Notes under the pieces: model-generated
What the model saw: only the letters and a program-made list of their open reading frames with translations
Databases searched by the model: none
Told to the model about the DNA's origin: nothing
Shown here: one piece after another, positions 13,764 to 23,588 of the stretch
Layout of the letters: every line of letters starts with the position of its first letter
Numbering within the stretch: position 1 is the first letter of the stretch
Translations under genes and position numbers: made by a program
From: Candidatus Peribacteraceae bacterium
Lineage (GTDB): Bacteria > Patescibacteriota > Gracilibacteria > Peribacterales > Peribacteraceae
Reading direction: 5' to 3'
Length of the DNA stretch: 26,123 nucleotides
NCBI GenBank assembly: GCA_013140485.1
Contig: JABFSS010000070.1
Span: 1 to 26,123 of the forward strand

Positions 13764-16700
13764 ATGGCCGAAGTTCTCCAGTTCGTACAGGATATTCAAC
13801 TTCCAGAGCGCTTACCCGCTCCTGTGCAAAAGGCGGTAACCGCGGTGGGTAACGCTCTCCACGGAGGTCAGCCTCACGCGAGCTTAGTTCAAGCTCTGAA
13901 CAGACTTCAGGAATACAAGGATCTGCCCCTGGCAGATAAAAACATTGTCCGGGAATATCTGCAAAAACGCGTGCCTGGTGAAACCTATCAAGTCCTATTC
14001 GTCGGTGCTGCAGAGAGGCCGGACATCAATATTGTTTCGACTGCTACGCATAATCTGGAAACGATCATTGGACATCGTGAATCTCTCCATCCTCTCCCGC
14101 CGCGCAATCTCAACGTTACGCCACCGGCATGGGCCCCCAAAGCCCTCACCGAGCTTGCGCGAACAATGGGTGACGAAGTACGACGCGGACGCTCACCTTT
14201 TGCCTCTCTTCAAGCCATTAATAAGCTCGAGGCCTTCCGAACTCTTACTCGTGAGCGCAAAGAGGAATTTCGAGAAACCTTCCTGCAACCGCTTTTGCAA
14301 CCCGAATTTCAAATACAATTGACAGATCAGGCGGCAGCAAAGAAGAAGCAGGCTGAAGCAAAAATCAAAGAAGTTGAAGCCAAAGGCAAAATCGCTGTCC
14401 AAGACAGTGTCGATACGTACTTTCTCTCTGCAACAGATGATCGCAGCAGATTCTTCGAGTGGGGTGATCTGGCCAACGAAGCGGTGGGTCAACAGCTTCG
14501 TCGCAGGCTATTCCCTCCGAATGGGGCTATGCAAGATCCTATCGTAGAACCAGGGCGAAGTTTCACGCTTGTTGATGTGCAGCGCTATCGTGCCTATTTA
14601 TCGCGTCGCCAATCCATTGCCATTACCAATACTGCGAATGAGGAAATGGGCAAAGGAAGACAGCCGCCAGGTTTTACCAATGTCGAACGCCGTGAAATGA
14701 TCGCCGAACGTCTCCATGCGACATATGCCGAACAATTAGGAAATGCGATGAGCCTGTTTGTCGATATGGCCCAGGACTATGAAGAGCAATACGAGTCGGC
14801 ACGTTCCGAGGGAGTCGTATTTACGAAGGCATTTCAAGCGAAGCACAAGCTTGCCGGAGAACATATGACAGCAGTGCATGCCGTGTCGCGTCGTATGGTC
14901 GTTCATGAGCTTGGATATTTCGATCGTATTCGTCAGCCTGGATTCAATCTCGCAAAATGGTCGGCAACTCCCGAAGCCGTGAAATGGAGAGCTGAACGGC
15001 AAGAGATGGAAAACGAGCTCGCGCGCCTGATGGCATGCGAGGTCGCACCCTTTCGTAATGAGCACAATGTTCCGCCTGTGTACGATGCCCTGCTCGATCT
15101 TACGATGCTGCGATACACGCACATCTTGTCTCGTGCGAACAAAGAAACACTCACACTTGGCGCGGGTATGGCGAAGAGCGCAGAGCAGGCTCGTTTGGGC
15201 AATGAAGCCCGTAGTCGCATTTTTCATGCGAATACGATTCTTCTTCCTCAGTTGCAAAAACAAGGCGGGACCCTCACATCGGGTCGAGCCGATGGCATGT
15301 TTCAGATTGAGCCATCAGACAGAAACCCCGACAATCCCAACGCGAATGCGGCGGATACTCTCAAGGCGAACAGGGCACGGATCGAAAAATTGTTCATCAA
15401 CGCCAATTTTCAAACCAGATTTCCCGCACATATTGCCCATAACCGCACCACTCCTTACGCCTATGCCGATTACGAGCGGGACTTTAAGACGTATGAAGCA
15501 GGCGCGAAATCTGCGGTTGGCATTTTCCAGGAATTGGGACGAGACCTGACCGGTCATCTCGCGGATTGGCTGCAAACCACGGCAGAATTCCAAGCAGCGA
15601 GAGCCGAGCACACGACGATTCAACATCAATTCGCCCAGCTTGCCCGGCTCAGCGCGGCCGCTCCTAATTCCGTCACGCCAGGCGCCGTTCCAGATGCCGA
15701 ATTGCAGTCATACAGAAAAGTTCTCCGTCAGCAGCAAGTGAGTGGCGTACGCAACGTCCGTGAACAAATGAGGTTGGTTCGTACGGAAGTGGCTGTGCTG
15801 GGGATCGATACTACAATTGAAAATTTTTGGAATGGAAACATGCGTCCGCTCTTCGAATGGTTTGCTGACCGCATTGTCGCAGCGCAAACAATCCTCGTGC
15901 CCCGCGCATTGGGGCTGCGCCAAGCCGCGAGAGACCGTATGGTGGGAGAAATCCCCAATCTTATCGGCTGGCCCCGCTATACAGATGCGGATATCAAAGA
16001 GATCGCTGCGCGAGGCGAAGATGTGACCGGTTTACGCGCCGGCGAACCGAAGCAAGGTCAACATCTCTCAAAAGCAGAGCGTGAATACATGGAGAAGCGG
16101 CAGAAATCCGTTGCCTCCGCCATCAATACATTTAATGAAACACACGTACTCGATCACTGCGATCAATCAAGTGAGACCGTGGAAACACTCATTAATCTTC
16201 CAGATCTGGATCCGGAAGATCTCTTCCAAATCGCTACGGATATCCAAACGGGGCGCCTAAACGCCGGTGAATATGAGAATACGCAAATCACACCACAAAA
16301 CCTTCCAAAACTGTGGGCGGAGGCGAATGCAGATCAAAAACGTCAACTCATTGTGCGCTGCTTTGATCAACTCCGCGATTCTCTCCGTGAGTTTGGTCCG
16401 CACTACCGCACTCTTCTCACCGATATTCATGACGTGATCGGCATGCATATCCATTGGGAGCGTGCCGCGTACAATTTTGCGGAAGGCCAATCGTGGTGGT
16501 TGATTTTGCTAATACTAGGGATTGGTGGCGGTCTGGCAATTGGTTCAGGGATCGGATTCGCACTCGGTCGTCTAAGCGCAAGACGAGATCGTAAAAACAA
16601 CGCACGCATTGCAGAACTGGAACGTATGCAACGTGAACAAGGAACACTGAATCAGCAATTACAGGAGGAGTTGCGCCGATTGAGGTTGGAGCGTGATCCT

Positions 16701-17396
16701 CGCGGTGTCCCCCCCGAAGCAGTCACCACCCCCGAAGAGCGCCAGCGCCTTCTTGGCGAAGCGCACCGAAATAATCATCACACAAGAATGGCGGCGTTTG
16801 AGAGAGCAGGATTCAGTTTTGAATTCCGCAACGGCGGCATGCATGTGCAGCCGGCAGGAGTGGCTGCAGGTGCGACGCCCGCATGGTCAATCACGATTGG
16901 TGAAAACGGAGCGATTACCGCTCAGACAGGCACTCCACCACCGGAAGCGTTACGCGAGACGACTGCAGCACTGGAAACACTCAATCGTCCCGAATTGCGC
17001 CGGGCCACTCCGGCAATGTTGCGCGAAGCAGGCGCCATCAACAGTCATGTTCCTCCGGTTACCGGTGCAGCAGCCGTTCCTACGGCTCCAATCGCGACTC
17101 CCGCGCTCGGTTCGGCTATCCCCGGAGTGCAATCTACCGAGGTCCATTTCCGCTCATTGCGGGAGCGTTTACTGACTGCGGAAGAAAGACGAACCATGCC
17201 CGAAGAAGAACAGAGGCGGGTCGTGGAGGAAACGCTCTTAAGCGAGGCAGAGCGAGCTCTCCCGGCCGAACAACGCGAGCGGCTACTGCGCGAACGGGCG
17301 GCAGAACTCCATCGTGACGTTGCCGGCGTACCTGCAGAACAACACTCCCAGCGCCGTTTGACGAGAGAAGAAATCCGTCGCCGGTTCAGACGCTGA
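13764..17396 (+). CDS. Giant (1210 aa) membrane-associated hypothetical protein with N-terminal repeat
   Basis: I do not recognise this protein. Two related segments of about 55 residues open it: residues 18-68 (GGQPHASLVQALNRLQEYKD) and 121-174 (RGRSPFASLQAINKLEAFRT), an internal duplication. A Lys/Ala/Glu-rich helix follows at about 188-215. The next 700 residues look mostly alpha-helical, with no catalytic motif I can name. A single membrane segment at about 909-935 (WWLILLILGIGGGLAIGSGI) is followed by basic residues (GRLSARRDRKNN) and a coiled coil (about 942-975, IAELERMQREQGTLNQQLQE). The C-terminal 120 residues are very rich in Arg and Glu. There is no signal peptide, so the side on which the long N-terminal part lies is uncertain. 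The next gene starts 24 bases on. A structural or scaffold role is a guess. Confidence 0.8.
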   Translation: MAEVLQFVQDIQLPERLPAPVQKAVTAVGNALHGGQPHASLVQALNRLQEYKDLPLADKNIVREYLQKRVPGETYQVLFVGAAERPDINIVSTATHNLETIIGHRESLHPLPPRNLNVTPPAWAPKALTELARTMGDEVRRGRSPFASLQAINKLEAFRTLTRERKEEFRETFLQPLLQPEFQIQLTDQAAAKKKQAEAKIKEVEAKGKIAVQDSVDTYFLSATDDRSRFFEWGDLANEAVGQQLRRRLFPPNGAMQDPIVEPGRSFTLVDVQRYRAYLSRRQSIAITNTANEEMGKGRQPPGFTNVERREMIAERLHATYAEQLGNAMSLFVDMAQDYEEQYESARSEGVVFTKAFQAKHKLAGEHMTAVHAVSRRMVVHELGYFDRIRQPGFNLAKWSATPEAVKWRAERQEMENELARLMACEVAPFRNEHNVPPVYDALLDLTMLRYTHILSRANKETLTLGAGMAKSAEQARLGNEARSRIFHANTILLPQLQKQGGTLTSGRADGMFQIEPSDRNPDNPNANAADTLKANRARIEKLFINANFQTRFPAHIAHNRTTPYAYADYERDFKTYEAGAKSAVGIFQELGRDLTGHLADWLQTTAEFQAARAEHTTIQHQFAQLARLSAAAPNSVTPGAVPDAELQSYRKVLRQQQVSGVRNVREQMRLVRTEVAVLGIDTTIENFWNGNMRPLFEWFADRIVAAQTILVPRALGLRQAARDRMVGEIPNLIGWPRYTDADIKEIAARGEDVTGLRAGEPKQGQHLSKAEREYMEKRQKSVASAINTFNETHVLDHCDQSSETVETLINLPDLDPEDLFQIATDIQTGRLNAGEYENTQITPQNLPKLWAEANADQKRQLIVRCFDQLRDSLREFGPHYRTLLTDIHDVIGMHIHWERAAYNFAEGQSWWLILLILGIGGGLAIGSGIGFALGRLSARRDRKNNARIAELERMQREQGTLNQQLQEELRRLRLERDPRGVPPEAVTTPEERQRLLGEAHRNNHHTRMAAFERAGFSFEFRNGGMHVQPAGVAAGATPAWSITIGENGAITAQTGTPPPEALRETTAALETLNRPELRRATPAMLREAGAINSHVPPVTGAAAVPTAPIATPALGSAIPGVQSTEVHFRSLRERLLTAEERRTMPEEEQRRVVEETLLSEAERALPAEQRERLLRERAAELHRDVAGVPAEQHSQRRLTREEIRRRFRR

Positions 17397-17420
17397 ACAA
17401 TTCCGGTCAATATATAAATT

Positions 17421-20400
17421 ATGTCTGCATTCGATAATCAACGGGCAGAATCGGATGAGAGCTTTGTCGGCGATATCCGTAAAAAAGCAGCAGCGGAAAT
17501 ACAAGAGGAGGAAGAAAAAGTCAAAAAAGATCTTCAAAGATTACAAGCGGAAATAAAAGCGAAAGACCGGCCCCAACAAGTCGCAGACAGGCTGACGCTG
17601 AACCAAGAACAGGATAGCCCTGCACTCTTGCTTGTTCTTCGCAGTGCGATGGGTGCCCAGCCCCCGGCTTTTGTGCAGCCGCTACCGGAGGATATTCGCA
17701 AAGGGCACTCGGATCTGCAAACACGGTACGAACAGCAGAATAAAAGTCGCGAAACTGCAGAAGAAAATCGTAAAGAAATCGTCAGTCGCACCGAAACTTT
17801 TCTTGATCCCGAGACTCCGGTTCTCCCCGTGTTTCGCAAGGGAATGATCGACCGGCTCCGGACACACCAGAAACTTCTCACGGAGGCCGAAGAGACCCGA
17901 AAAACATACGAACGACTCCGACAGGAAATGGTGGAGCGTGAATTGCAAAAAGGGCTGGGTCTGGAGCGCGATACGCAAATGCCGAATAACCCGCCGATCG
18001 CAGCCGTGCAATTCCAAGAACTACTGGAGCAGTTTTCGCGGCAAGTCCCTCTTCCGAACACATCAACTGTCTATGAACAGCTCAGCGGGCCCACGCGCAC
18101 TAAAATGCGCGACGAGCGGACTGATCTTGAGGATCGACGTGAGGGGATTGTAAAACAACTCGCGGAAATGAGGAGAATCCTTTCTGGAGAAGCACAGCTT
18201 CCCGCTGGAGAACAACGTTCGACGCGCATGCAGCGATTACAGGAAAACATGGCGGTCTTCCTGCTCCGGCTGGAAGCCTACAGCGGCGATCTTGGCTTTA
18301 CTCGTCCTCCTCTTTCCCGAGCCACCGAGTTCATCATCTTCATGTGCATTGCTGCGGGACGGATCCCAGTGGACCAAATGATCGATCGTCCTGAGAACCG
18401 TCCGCCTCTGCGCGAAATCTTAAACCCCAAACAATTGGAAGAACTGCGCGTGCGCCGTCAAGACCTGGTCAAGCGTCTGGAGGCTAGGGGGGTCAACGTG
18501 CGAAATTTGCCAGATTGGCCCGAGCTTTTCCGCGTGATGGAAGCGAGTCCATTCCGTGAATTTTTTCGTGACCTCGTGCGTGTCAATGCGCTTGATGCCC
18601 TCTTGTTTGCGTACTGCATGCACACGAGCACCGACAAGGTCCGTACCGCTCTTCAATTTGGTGCATCGATTGTCGCATGCGCCGGGATGAACAGCCTGCT
18701 ATTCCTCTCGCTCCAGAAATCGCTGCTAATCGCTGCCGCCCGCCTGCCGGGCCTCAGCGGGCGTGCTGTTCTGTGGCTCTCTAAAATTCCCGGCAACTTC
18801 GTCATCAAATTCGCGGTCATTGCCATCGCTCTCTATTTTTTCCACAATCAAGTTGAAGCGGCCGTCGAAGAGATCGATCGACTCACCTATTTTTTGCCGT
18901 CTGGATGGCGCGAGACTCTGGCGAAAGGGCTGGATGTTGTCAGTGGCGGGCCATTGGTCGCACAAGCTCGAGATGGCTTGGAAGTTCTTGGAGTCAATAC
19001 TGTCGATCCTGAGCGCGGGAGAATGGATTATTTGGGTAGGGAAAGTCTGATGATCAACAGTGACGGCGGCGCAGGATCGCGCCTTACCGTCATGATCCCG
19101 CTTGCATCCGTCGGTTTCACCTACGGCTATAGCAACAGCATGGAAGACTGGAATACGCGCGTGGAGCAGGCGATTAAAGCAGAGCCCAATCCTCTCATCA
19201 AAAATCTCTGGCAACTGGAACGGATCGACAATGCTGGATCCAATTGGAGCGCACTCGAGAGCGTCAATCTTATGAGGAATGTTGGCACCCTGAATCTTCT
19301 CCAGACACAACTTGCCGAAGAACTCTTGAAAGATCCTCCAATGGTTCTCACACAAGCGACGAAATCCCAATTGAATCTCTTGGAACTTGCGACCATCGAT
19401 TCGGGTGATCCCAATAGTGCGCAACTGACTGCAGCTTTGCGCCAAGTAACTGTTGTCCGGGCGGTTAAAGATCACATCGCTGCGCTTGTTGTGCAACCCG
19501 GCAATGGCGAAGCGGCGAACGAGCGTATAGGGAAACTGAAAGATCTGTGGCGCAGTTACGAGCGCATTGCCGAGCGCATTGCGCGTGACGTCAGCGTCTA
19601 CCGGTCCCTCGGTCTGTATCCGAACAATCAGGGGCGTCGCCAATGGCTCGGGAATCTGGCAGTCATCGGGACTCCGGAATATGCGTATTCACAACAAGTG
19701 CAGAACGGTTTCGTGGAGGAATTGGCATTCACCATGCGCGTGCAGCAATGCCTTCGGTTTGATCCCGCGGGCGACATGACTGCCGAAACCTTTGCGGTAA
19801 ATCTTGCCGCAGCCGTCCGGGGCTCGCGAGATCCGCAAGACTTGCGTAACCTCGTGGATCAAACTTTTAACCTGAATCTTCTTGCCGAGCGGGCCAGCAA
19901 GACCAAGCGCGACCGTGAAGCCGAATTAAAAGACACAGTTTTGCGGTCCCAAATGCAGCACAGACTGGATGTTCAGTGTCGTGATATCGCAGCCTTTTTC
20001 CCAGATGCCCGAACAAACCCCGAGCAGGCCGCCGAATTCAACCGTTTACTCGAACCGGTGCGGCATTTGGTGATGCAGTACCGGCATCAGGGACAGCCCA
20101 ACGGCAAGCAAATGCTGGCATTAACCAGTCAGCTCGAAAAAACACTGAAAGATCTGTACCTGCGTGCTCCGACCGTCACTCCGATTCGATACACGTTCTT
20201 CAGCAACACACCCAGTACGCTCAATATTCCCATGTACCGTGTCGGGCCGGTCAACGATCTCCTCATCCGCGGGTTCACCACCACAATAAGTAACATACAT
20301 GCCGAGAACTATCGCCCGGATCCGGCTACGGCTCCGTATACCGATCTCATTGTCTTTCAGACGAGTCTGCATGGATGTGCGATGATCAGCTTTTCCATCG

Positions 20401-23400
20401 ACTCTCCAGATCGCACACAATGGCGGGTGCGTAGAAGTTATTCGAACAGAACATTCGGCGGTTTGCGCGGAGACGGATTCGCCGATCCCATTCCGCTCCA
20501 GCAAATACAGCCTTCCGGCAGGGAAGAATTGACGTTTACCGCTTGGGCAAATAATCCTGCGAATGCAGCTGCTCTTCTTGCGATCGAAGTCGAGCTTAAA
20601 ACACTTGAGGCTCGCGAAAAGAAAAACCAAGACGCGACAACCAAAGCGAAGCTAGAAAAAATGGCTCAGGAAGAGCGTGAGAAGAAAGAAACGGCCGATC
20701 GTGCCGCGATCGCGGAGATGACGACCAATCGCTTTATCATGGTCAGGCCCGGAGATATTTTGAACAGGAATATCGAATACCGGATGCGTCATAACGATAT
20801 GACGGTGGTCTATGTCACCAGCAAATACGCCGCCCCTTACGATAGTGTTACCAATTGGCGTCTCCCGGTTACCGTCAGTCAAAACGGTGGATACGCAATT
20901 GGGCCGCAGATGTTCAACGTAACGCATCAGCCAGGCGCGACCGCAACCGTCACGTTTCAATTCCGCAATCCCGATGGGACGGAGGCGCGTGCGCCCATCT
21001 CTGTAGCCTCGTATGCGGCATACAGCCAACTGCCTGATGATACTCGACTGCTTTTCCACAGGTTGCTCACCACTCCGATGGAGAATGACGAACAAACATT
21101 GTTCAGAATGGTCCGCCTGTTTCCGTATCGTTACGAGCACAATTACTGGACCTCGGGGATCAGGTACATGAATGACGATTGTTTGGTGGCGAGGCTGCTT
21201 CCTCTCTACGAAGCGAGCAACCGCAAGAGTACGTTCCTTGCAGATTTGTTTAGTAAGTTGCGTAACATGAACCAGTCGACGGGCCTTAATGAAGCAACGG
21301 TCAATACCATCGTTCAGTTTTTCGAGAAGCAACAGTCGGGTGGAACGACCATGGAACCGATTTTCGTCCGTGGACCGCAATATCTAGGGTCGGAAATGCA
21401 TGTCGTGCAGTACCGTTACCGCCCCGGACAGACGCGCTCGTTTGACCGGATTACCGGCAACTACGGGAATCCTCCGGGCAGTGCGATCGAGGGGTATCTT
21501 TCCGCAGCCAATAAAACATTGTGGCGGGAACCGTTCCGCATACGTGATCAGGTTCTGCAGGATATTCCGAATGTTGCCAATCTCCTTGCGGTCACGCTGC
21601 CTCCGTCGGGCGAATTCGAAGCATCGGTTGAGTCTCGTATCATGTACAACGGGCTTCGCAACGTATTTAACGAAAGCGCCCAGCAACTCAAAAAAACATC
21701 TCCGCAGTGGCTCGCTCTCATCAATAGACAGAGAGAAGTGGCGGAAAGAGTGGCTGGAGAATGCTCCCTGCGGCCCCCGCGCCTTTCAGCCGAAACGCGT
21801 ACAGTCGCACAGGAATATTTGAAAACCGTATCGCAATACGTTCGCGAAGTGCACACGGCACAGCGGCGCATGGAACTTGTGCCGGTCGTACTTGCGGCAC
21901 TACGGCCTCGTTTGCAGGAACTGCAGCGTCTGCAGACACTGGGGCTTTCCAGTGAAGAGCGTAACCGTTACGGACTCTACAATCCCGAAGAGGAAAAGTT
22001 GATCAACGCGCTCTCCCGTCCGTCACTCTCGTCGTACGATTTGCTGATTGCCGCCGTCACCGCTTCCGCCGACGGTCAGGAAGTAGCGGGTGTGATCACA
22101 AACCGCATTGCCGCACATGAGAAGCAATATCCCGGTTACCTCAAACGTGTCGAGTCGTACAGAAAAGGAAGGGAGACGCGCTTTAAGCAGACGGCAGAAA
22201 CCCGCGCCGCAGTTCTTAAAGAATCTCCCGCGTCCGGGGCATACCGGCCGCTCAATCCTCTCGAAGCAGCAACTGCTCTCGGCGGTCGCACCCATCGGCC
22301 GACGCTGCTCTGGAAAGGAGACAGGACGCCGCAGGATCTGACGGCATTCCAGAACGTGGTGGACTATGTCGGCGGATTCCAGTTCACAAATCTTCCCTGG
22401 AATAGATTGGGTGCTGTGATCATGGATGTGACGGGCACCGGAGACGGTAAACGGTACATGATCACGCTGTGCTATCGTGGTCCAGGCAGCGGCGGTACTG
22501 GCGGCATCAGCATTCCATCCGCGGAATTTACCACTCAACTCTCCGCCAACTGGACCGGCACACCTCCTCAACTTGCCAAGAGTCCCATGGAGTTTGTCCT
22601 CGCCGGCAGCACACCTGATCCGTACAGGGATTCCGTGGTTCAGGCCGTACGTACGCAATTTGAAAACCAGCAGAAAATGGATGTGAGCCGTCTGGGCGTC
22701 GCCCCCGAACAAGGCGGCATGTCGGCGGCTGAATCGTTCGCACGTGTCTTGGAGGCACCGGGCAATACCATGCGTATCACCCGGCTGCCCGGTCAGGATC
22801 AGACGGTTATGTCATTCATGCGTAACGGTCGCCAGTTTCTCGTCCGTCGTAATGCCACAACGCAACAGTGGGAGTTTCGTGTCGCTCCACTTCGTTCTCC
22901 CGCCGCACTCGTAGTACAAGCAGGTAATACTGCCGTTCCGCGTCAGGCGTCCGAGATTCAACAGGAAATCGGACAGCAGATGATCGATTCTCTCATAAAA
23001 GCCGGAGGGGATTTTGGCACCGGCTGGCAGTCGGTGAACGGTGCGATGTCGCGCATCAGTCAGACGCCGCAAAATACGCCTCTTGATCTCGACATATGGT
23101 CCAATTTTCAAGCCATGGGAGCCGGATCTCTTGAACATGGATTTGGCACTGAAACTGCGGGATTCTTCGTTGCCACCCGGAGCCATCTTTTGCCGCAGGG
23201 ACAGGAAATGCAGATGCAGGCGGCCCTCGAGCAAGGACTGCAGAATTTGGGAAGCAGCCCGGAATTACAGGCTCTACTAATGCAGCAGATGCAAAAATTC
23301 TTCTCAGGAAGAAGCAGCCCTCTCGCAGCTGAGGATGTCAGTATGCTCAACACCCGCCTCCGCCAGATTGGACAGGGCGGTCAGGGGGTCGTTACCGGCG

Positions 23401-23528
23401 GTCAGGGTGGTCCGATATTGGCCGATAATGTTCTGAGTCTCGACGCCCCTCCGCCTGTTCCCGGCCTCCCTCCCAGCAGCGTACAGAATCAGGGCAACGA
23501 TACGACGACGCCCATTCAGCCAAACTAA
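17421..23528 (+). CDS. Giant (2035 aa) membrane hypothetical protein with coiled coils and beta-rich domains
   Basis: The longest gene here; family not recognised. Residues 1-290 are highly charged, with probable coiled coils (IQEEEEKVKKDLQRLQAEIK; EETRKTYERLRQEMVERELQ). Two hydrophobic stretches, at about 412-435 (FGASIVACAGMNSLLFLSLQ) and 459-476 (FVIKFAVIAIALYFF), suggest a membrane hairpin. Residues about 520-915 look helical. From about 920 to 1050 and again 1105-1195, beta-rich sequences (PIRYTFFSNTPSTLNIPMYR; GGYAIGPQMFNVTHQPGATA) resemble beta-sandwich domains, split by a Lys/Glu coiled coil (1050-1100). The last 200 residues are rich in Gln, Gly and Pro. There is no signal peptide and no motif of a known enzyme. 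The ATG lacks a Shine-Dalgarno site. It is the last gene of the operon; a cell-surface or envelope-spanning complex is a guess. Confidence 0.82.
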   Translation: MSAFDNQRAESDESFVGDIRKKAAAEIQEEEEKVKKDLQRLQAEIKAKDRPQQVADRLTLNQEQDSPALLLVLRSAMGAQPPAFVQPLPEDIRKGHSDLQTRYEQQNKSRETAEENRKEIVSRTETFLDPETPVLPVFRKGMIDRLRTHQKLLTEAEETRKTYERLRQEMVERELQKGLGLERDTQMPNNPPIAAVQFQELLEQFSRQVPLPNTSTVYEQLSGPTRTKMRDERTDLEDRREGIVKQLAEMRRILSGEAQLPAGEQRSTRMQRLQENMAVFLLRLEAYSGDLGFTRPPLSRATEFIIFMCIAAGRIPVDQMIDRPENRPPLREILNPKQLEELRVRRQDLVKRLEARGVNVRNLPDWPELFRVMEASPFREFFRDLVRVNALDALLFAYCMHTSTDKVRTALQFGASIVACAGMNSLLFLSLQKSLLIAAARLPGLSGRAVLWLSKIPGNFVIKFAVIAIALYFFHNQVEAAVEEIDRLTYFLPSGWRETLAKGLDVVSGGPLVAQARDGLEVLGVNTVDPERGRMDYLGRESLMINSDGGAGSRLTVMIPLASVGFTYGYSNSMEDWNTRVEQAIKAEPNPLIKNLWQLERIDNAGSNWSALESVNLMRNVGTLNLLQTQLAEELLKDPPMVLTQATKSQLNLLELATIDSGDPNSAQLTAALRQVTVVRAVKDHIAALVVQPGNGEAANERIGKLKDLWRSYERIAERIARDVSVYRSLGLYPNNQGRRQWLGNLAVIGTPEYAYSQQVQNGFVEELAFTMRVQQCLRFDPAGDMTAETFAVNLAAAVRGSRDPQDLRNLVDQTFNLNLLAERASKTKRDREAELKDTVLRSQMQHRLDVQCRDIAAFFPDARTNPEQAAEFNRLLEPVRHLVMQYRHQGQPNGKQMLALTSQLEKTLKDLYLRAPTVTPIRYTFFSNTPSTLNIPMYRVGPVNDLLIRGFTTTISNIHAENYRPDPATAPYTDLIVFQTSLHGCAMISFSIDSPDRTQWRVRRSYSNRTFGGLRGDGFADPIPLQQIQPSGREELTFTAWANNPANAAALLAIEVELKTLEAREKKNQDATTKAKLEKMAQEEREKKETADRAAIAEMTTNRFIMVRPGDILNRNIEYRMRHNDMTVVYVTSKYAAPYDSVTNWRLPVTVSQNGGYAIGPQMFNVTHQPGATATVTFQFRNPDGTEARAPISVASYAAYSQLPDDTRLLFHRLLTTPMENDEQTLFRMVRLFPYRYEHNYWTSGIRYMNDDCLVARLLPLYEASNRKSTFLADLFSKLRNMNQSTGLNEATVNTIVQFFEKQQSGGTTMEPIFVRGPQYLGSEMHVVQYRYRPGQTRSFDRITGNYGNPPGSAIEGYLSAANKTLWREPFRIRDQVLQDIPNVANLLAVTLPPSGEFEASVESRIMYNGLRNVFNESAQQLKKTSPQWLALINRQREVAERVAGECSLRPPRLSAETRTVAQEYLKTVSQYVREVHTAQRRMELVPVVLAALRPRLQELQRLQTLGLSSEERNRYGLYNPEEEKLINALSRPSLSSYDLLIAAVTASADGQEVAGVITNRIAAHEKQYPGYLKRVESYRKGRETRFKQTAETRAAVLKESPASGAYRPLNPLEAATALGGRTHRPTLLWKGDRTPQDLTAFQNVVDYVGGFQFTNLPWNRLGAVIMDVTGTGDGKRYMITLCYRGPGSGGTGGISIPSAEFTTQLSANWTGTPPQLAKSPMEFVLAGSTPDPYRDSVVQAVRTQFENQQKMDVSRLGVAPEQGGMSAAESFARVLEAPGNTMRITRLPGQDQTVMSFMRNGRQFLVRRNATTQQWEFRVAPLRSPAALVVQAGNTAVPRQASEIQQEIGQQMIDSLIKAGGDFGTGWQSVNGAMSRISQTPQNTPLDLDIWSNFQAMGAGSLEHGFGTETAGFFVATRSHLLPQGQEMQMQAALEQGLQNLGSSPELQALLMQQMQKFFSGRSSPLAAEDVSMLNTRLRQIGQGGQGVVTGGQGGPILADNVLSLDAPPPVPGLPPSSVQNQGNDTTTPIQPN

Positions 23529-23532
23529 CAGC

Positions 23533-23553
23533 GATACGAGAGTAAGTCGTATC
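23533..23553. terminator. Hairpin between convergent genes, possible bidirectional terminator
   Basis: GATACGA (23533-23539) and TCGTATC (23547-23553) form a perfect seven-base stem with a seven-base loop, starting four bases after the stop of the 2035-residue gene and facing the RNase J stop. Neither side has a T-run, so it may only protect message ends. Confidence 0.42.
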
Positions 23554-23588
23554 ACTGATGTAGCTGAACGAGTCATTAAGGATGATAT

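Noticed and set aside
18726..19643. Minus-strand frame of 305 codons within the 2035-residue gene
   Set aside because: Antisense shadow of a continuous 6.1 kb plus-strand frame; no motif or start signal.
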